Shown here in pieces: positions 4,780-5,203 of a stretch of DNA of 5,203 nucleotides. Origin of the DNA: Oxalobacter formigenes (GTDB lineage Bacteria; Pseudomonadota; Gammaproteobacteria; Burkholderiales; Burkholderiaceae_D); the NCBI RefSeq assembly GCF_027158485.1, contig NZ_JAMKYJ010000024.1; one strand, written 5' to 3'. Positions within the stretch are counted from its first letter, which is position 1. Every line of letters starts with the position of its first letter. The translations under genes and the position numbers were made by a program. Below the pieces are notes generated by a model that made no database searches, was not told where the DNA came from, and worked only from the letters and a program-made list of their open reading frames with translations.

Positions 4780-5077
4780 AAAACCTGTTCCAGTTAATCC
4801 GCTTTTGTCAGCTGAAATGCTGACAGAGCTTTTGATTAAACATTACGATTTTCATGAAGGATTCTTTAGTTTAGCTGTTGAATTTCAGATTGGTACAGGT
4901 ACTGTTGGACCATCTCCAGAAAAACGCTCACCCGGAGTAATGATTGGTATTGCAAAAATTGGACTTGTTGAGACGGATGAAGCTACGCCTCTATCGGTGA
5001 ATGCTTCAATATCCAATCCAGCAAAAAAAACAAGGAAAAAAGTGACTAAAAAAGAAAATATAGTGAATGAAGAATAA
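4763..5077 (+). CDS. Small protein of unknown function, third gene of the hic operon
   Basis: 104 residues from the ATG at 4763 (108 from the alternative ATG at 4751). I do not recognise a named family. The body (about 10-70) starts with a probable helix, NPLLSAEMLTELLIKHYDF (12-30), and continues as a beta-rich, Gly/Pro-containing segment around FQIGTGTVGPSPEKRSPG (41-58) and IGIAKIGLVE (61-70). The tail from about 86 is strongly basic (PAKKTRKKVTKKEN), suggesting nucleic-acid contact or a flexible end. There is no signal peptide or membrane segment. It overlaps hicB by 17 bp, has its own strong ribosome site, shares the same AT-rich composition, and is followed at once by a terminator, so it should be co-transcribed with hicAB. 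A regulator, a chaperone for HicB, or an unrelated passenger are all possible. Confidence 0.75.
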   Translation: MSVTTKKPVPVNPLLSAEMLTELLIKHYDFHEGFFSLAVEFQIGTGTVGPSPEKRSPGVMIGIAKIGLVETDEATPLSVNASISNPAKKTRKKVTKKENIVNEE

Positions 5078-5113
5078 ATAAGAATACCGGTTAAAAATCG
5101 GCCTTCTTATTTT
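5077..5113 (+). terminator. Rho-independent terminator of the hic operon
   Basis: AATAAGAA (5077-5084) pairs exactly with TTCTTATT (5104-5111). After a 2x2 internal loop, CCGGTT (5087-5092) pairs with AATCGG (5096-5101) including one G-U, closing a 3-nt loop. Four T residues (5110-5113) form the start of a U-tract, with GTGGTTTT after. It begins on the last base of the third gene's TAA, so it closes the three-gene unit. AT-rich arms make it only moderately strong. Confidence 0.7.
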
Positions 5114-5203
5114 GTGGTTTTGCTCGCTAGATCCGGTGGCGGTTATATGTACCATACGGTCGCTTACAGATCATTGATCTTCTGTCAACAACCAGAAAAC
5201 GGT
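5114..5203. other. Unassigned end of window with a short palindrome
   Basis: Ninety bases with no supported gene. AGATCA (5168-5173) and TGATCT (5175-5180) form a 6-1-6 palindrome. With one unpaired base it extends to ACAGATCA and TGATCTtCTGT (5166-5185). A TTGACA hexamer is present on the minus strand (5183-5188) but no good -10 follows. GC content rises again compared with the hic genes. Confidence 0.35.

Larger units (their letters stand above)
3696..5203. mobile_element. Edge of a tRNA-His-inserted genomic island (partial)
   Basis: From the break in the tRNA to the window end the DNA is visibly AT-richer than the pfp and rlu genes, with more AGA, TTA and ATA codons. It carries accessory functions (a HicAB-type toxin-antitoxin set). 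One boundary is the truncated tRNA; the other boundary, an intact tRNA-His and an integrase are outside the window if they exist. An old, decayed island or a satellite element is equally possible. Confidence 0.5.

Noticed and set aside
5130..5203. Short minus-strand frames starting with ATG near the right edge
   Set aside because: They are under 20 codons or run antisense through the third hic gene, with no ribosome site.
1..5203. CRISPR array, rRNA, riboswitch or insertion-sequence ends
   Set aside because: No regularly spaced 20-40 bp direct repeats, no rRNA-like segments, no recognised aptamer core and no transposase or paired terminal repeats were seen.

Overview
The window reads as bacterial chromosome from a Gram-negative, most likely a betaproteobacterium. 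The reasons are the style of the RluA-family protein (its N-terminal extension and HRIDRETAG core resemble betaproteobacterial homologues as I remember them) and a class of pyrophosphate-dependent phosphofructokinase used there. An Oxalobacter-like organism is possible, but this is a guess. Two compositionally different halves meet near position 3696.

Left half (about 1-3695, moderate GC, core genes). Positions 63-361 hold no convincing gene. A short basic reading frame on the minus strand, with a good ribosome binding site, leaves the window at its left edge. Two minus-strand genes follow in transcription order: an RluA-family pseudouridine synthase (1145-2104) and, 18 bp downstream, a spermidine-synthase-like Rossmann protein (362-1126). 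They probably form one operon. A 201-bp divergent spacer separates them from the plus-strand gene for a PPi-dependent 6-phosphofructokinase (pfp, 2306-3565). The spacer contains an 8-bp inverted repeat and a possible 14-codon leader peptide. After pfp comes a strong hairpin whose U-tract is on the minus strand, followed by the 3' part of a minus-strand tRNA-His gene.

Junction. The tRNA-His is complete from the anticodon arm to the encoded CCA end (3648-3695), but homology stops inside the anticodon stem. The D arm and the 5' acceptor strand are absent. This is the footprint expected where an integrative element entered the 3' part of a tRNA gene and displaced that part. The intact tRNA would then lie at the far end of the element, beyond this window.

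Right half (about 3696-5203, AT-rich, accessory). About 310 bp of very AT-rich DNA contain a terminator-like hairpin and, directly before hicA, a perfect 9-5-9 palindrome that overlaps a TACAAT -10 element. Then come three tightly packed plus-strand genes: hicA (toxin, 84 aa), hicB (antitoxin, 167 aa, with an unusual C-terminal extension of about 55 residues) and a small unrecognised gene (104 aa) whose start overlaps the end of hicB. A rho-independent terminator begins at the third gene's stop codon. The unit therefore looks like a self-contained three-gene, palindrome-controlled toxin-antitoxin-type operon at the edge of a tRNA-His-targeted island. The third gene and the long HicB tail are the least explained parts of the window.
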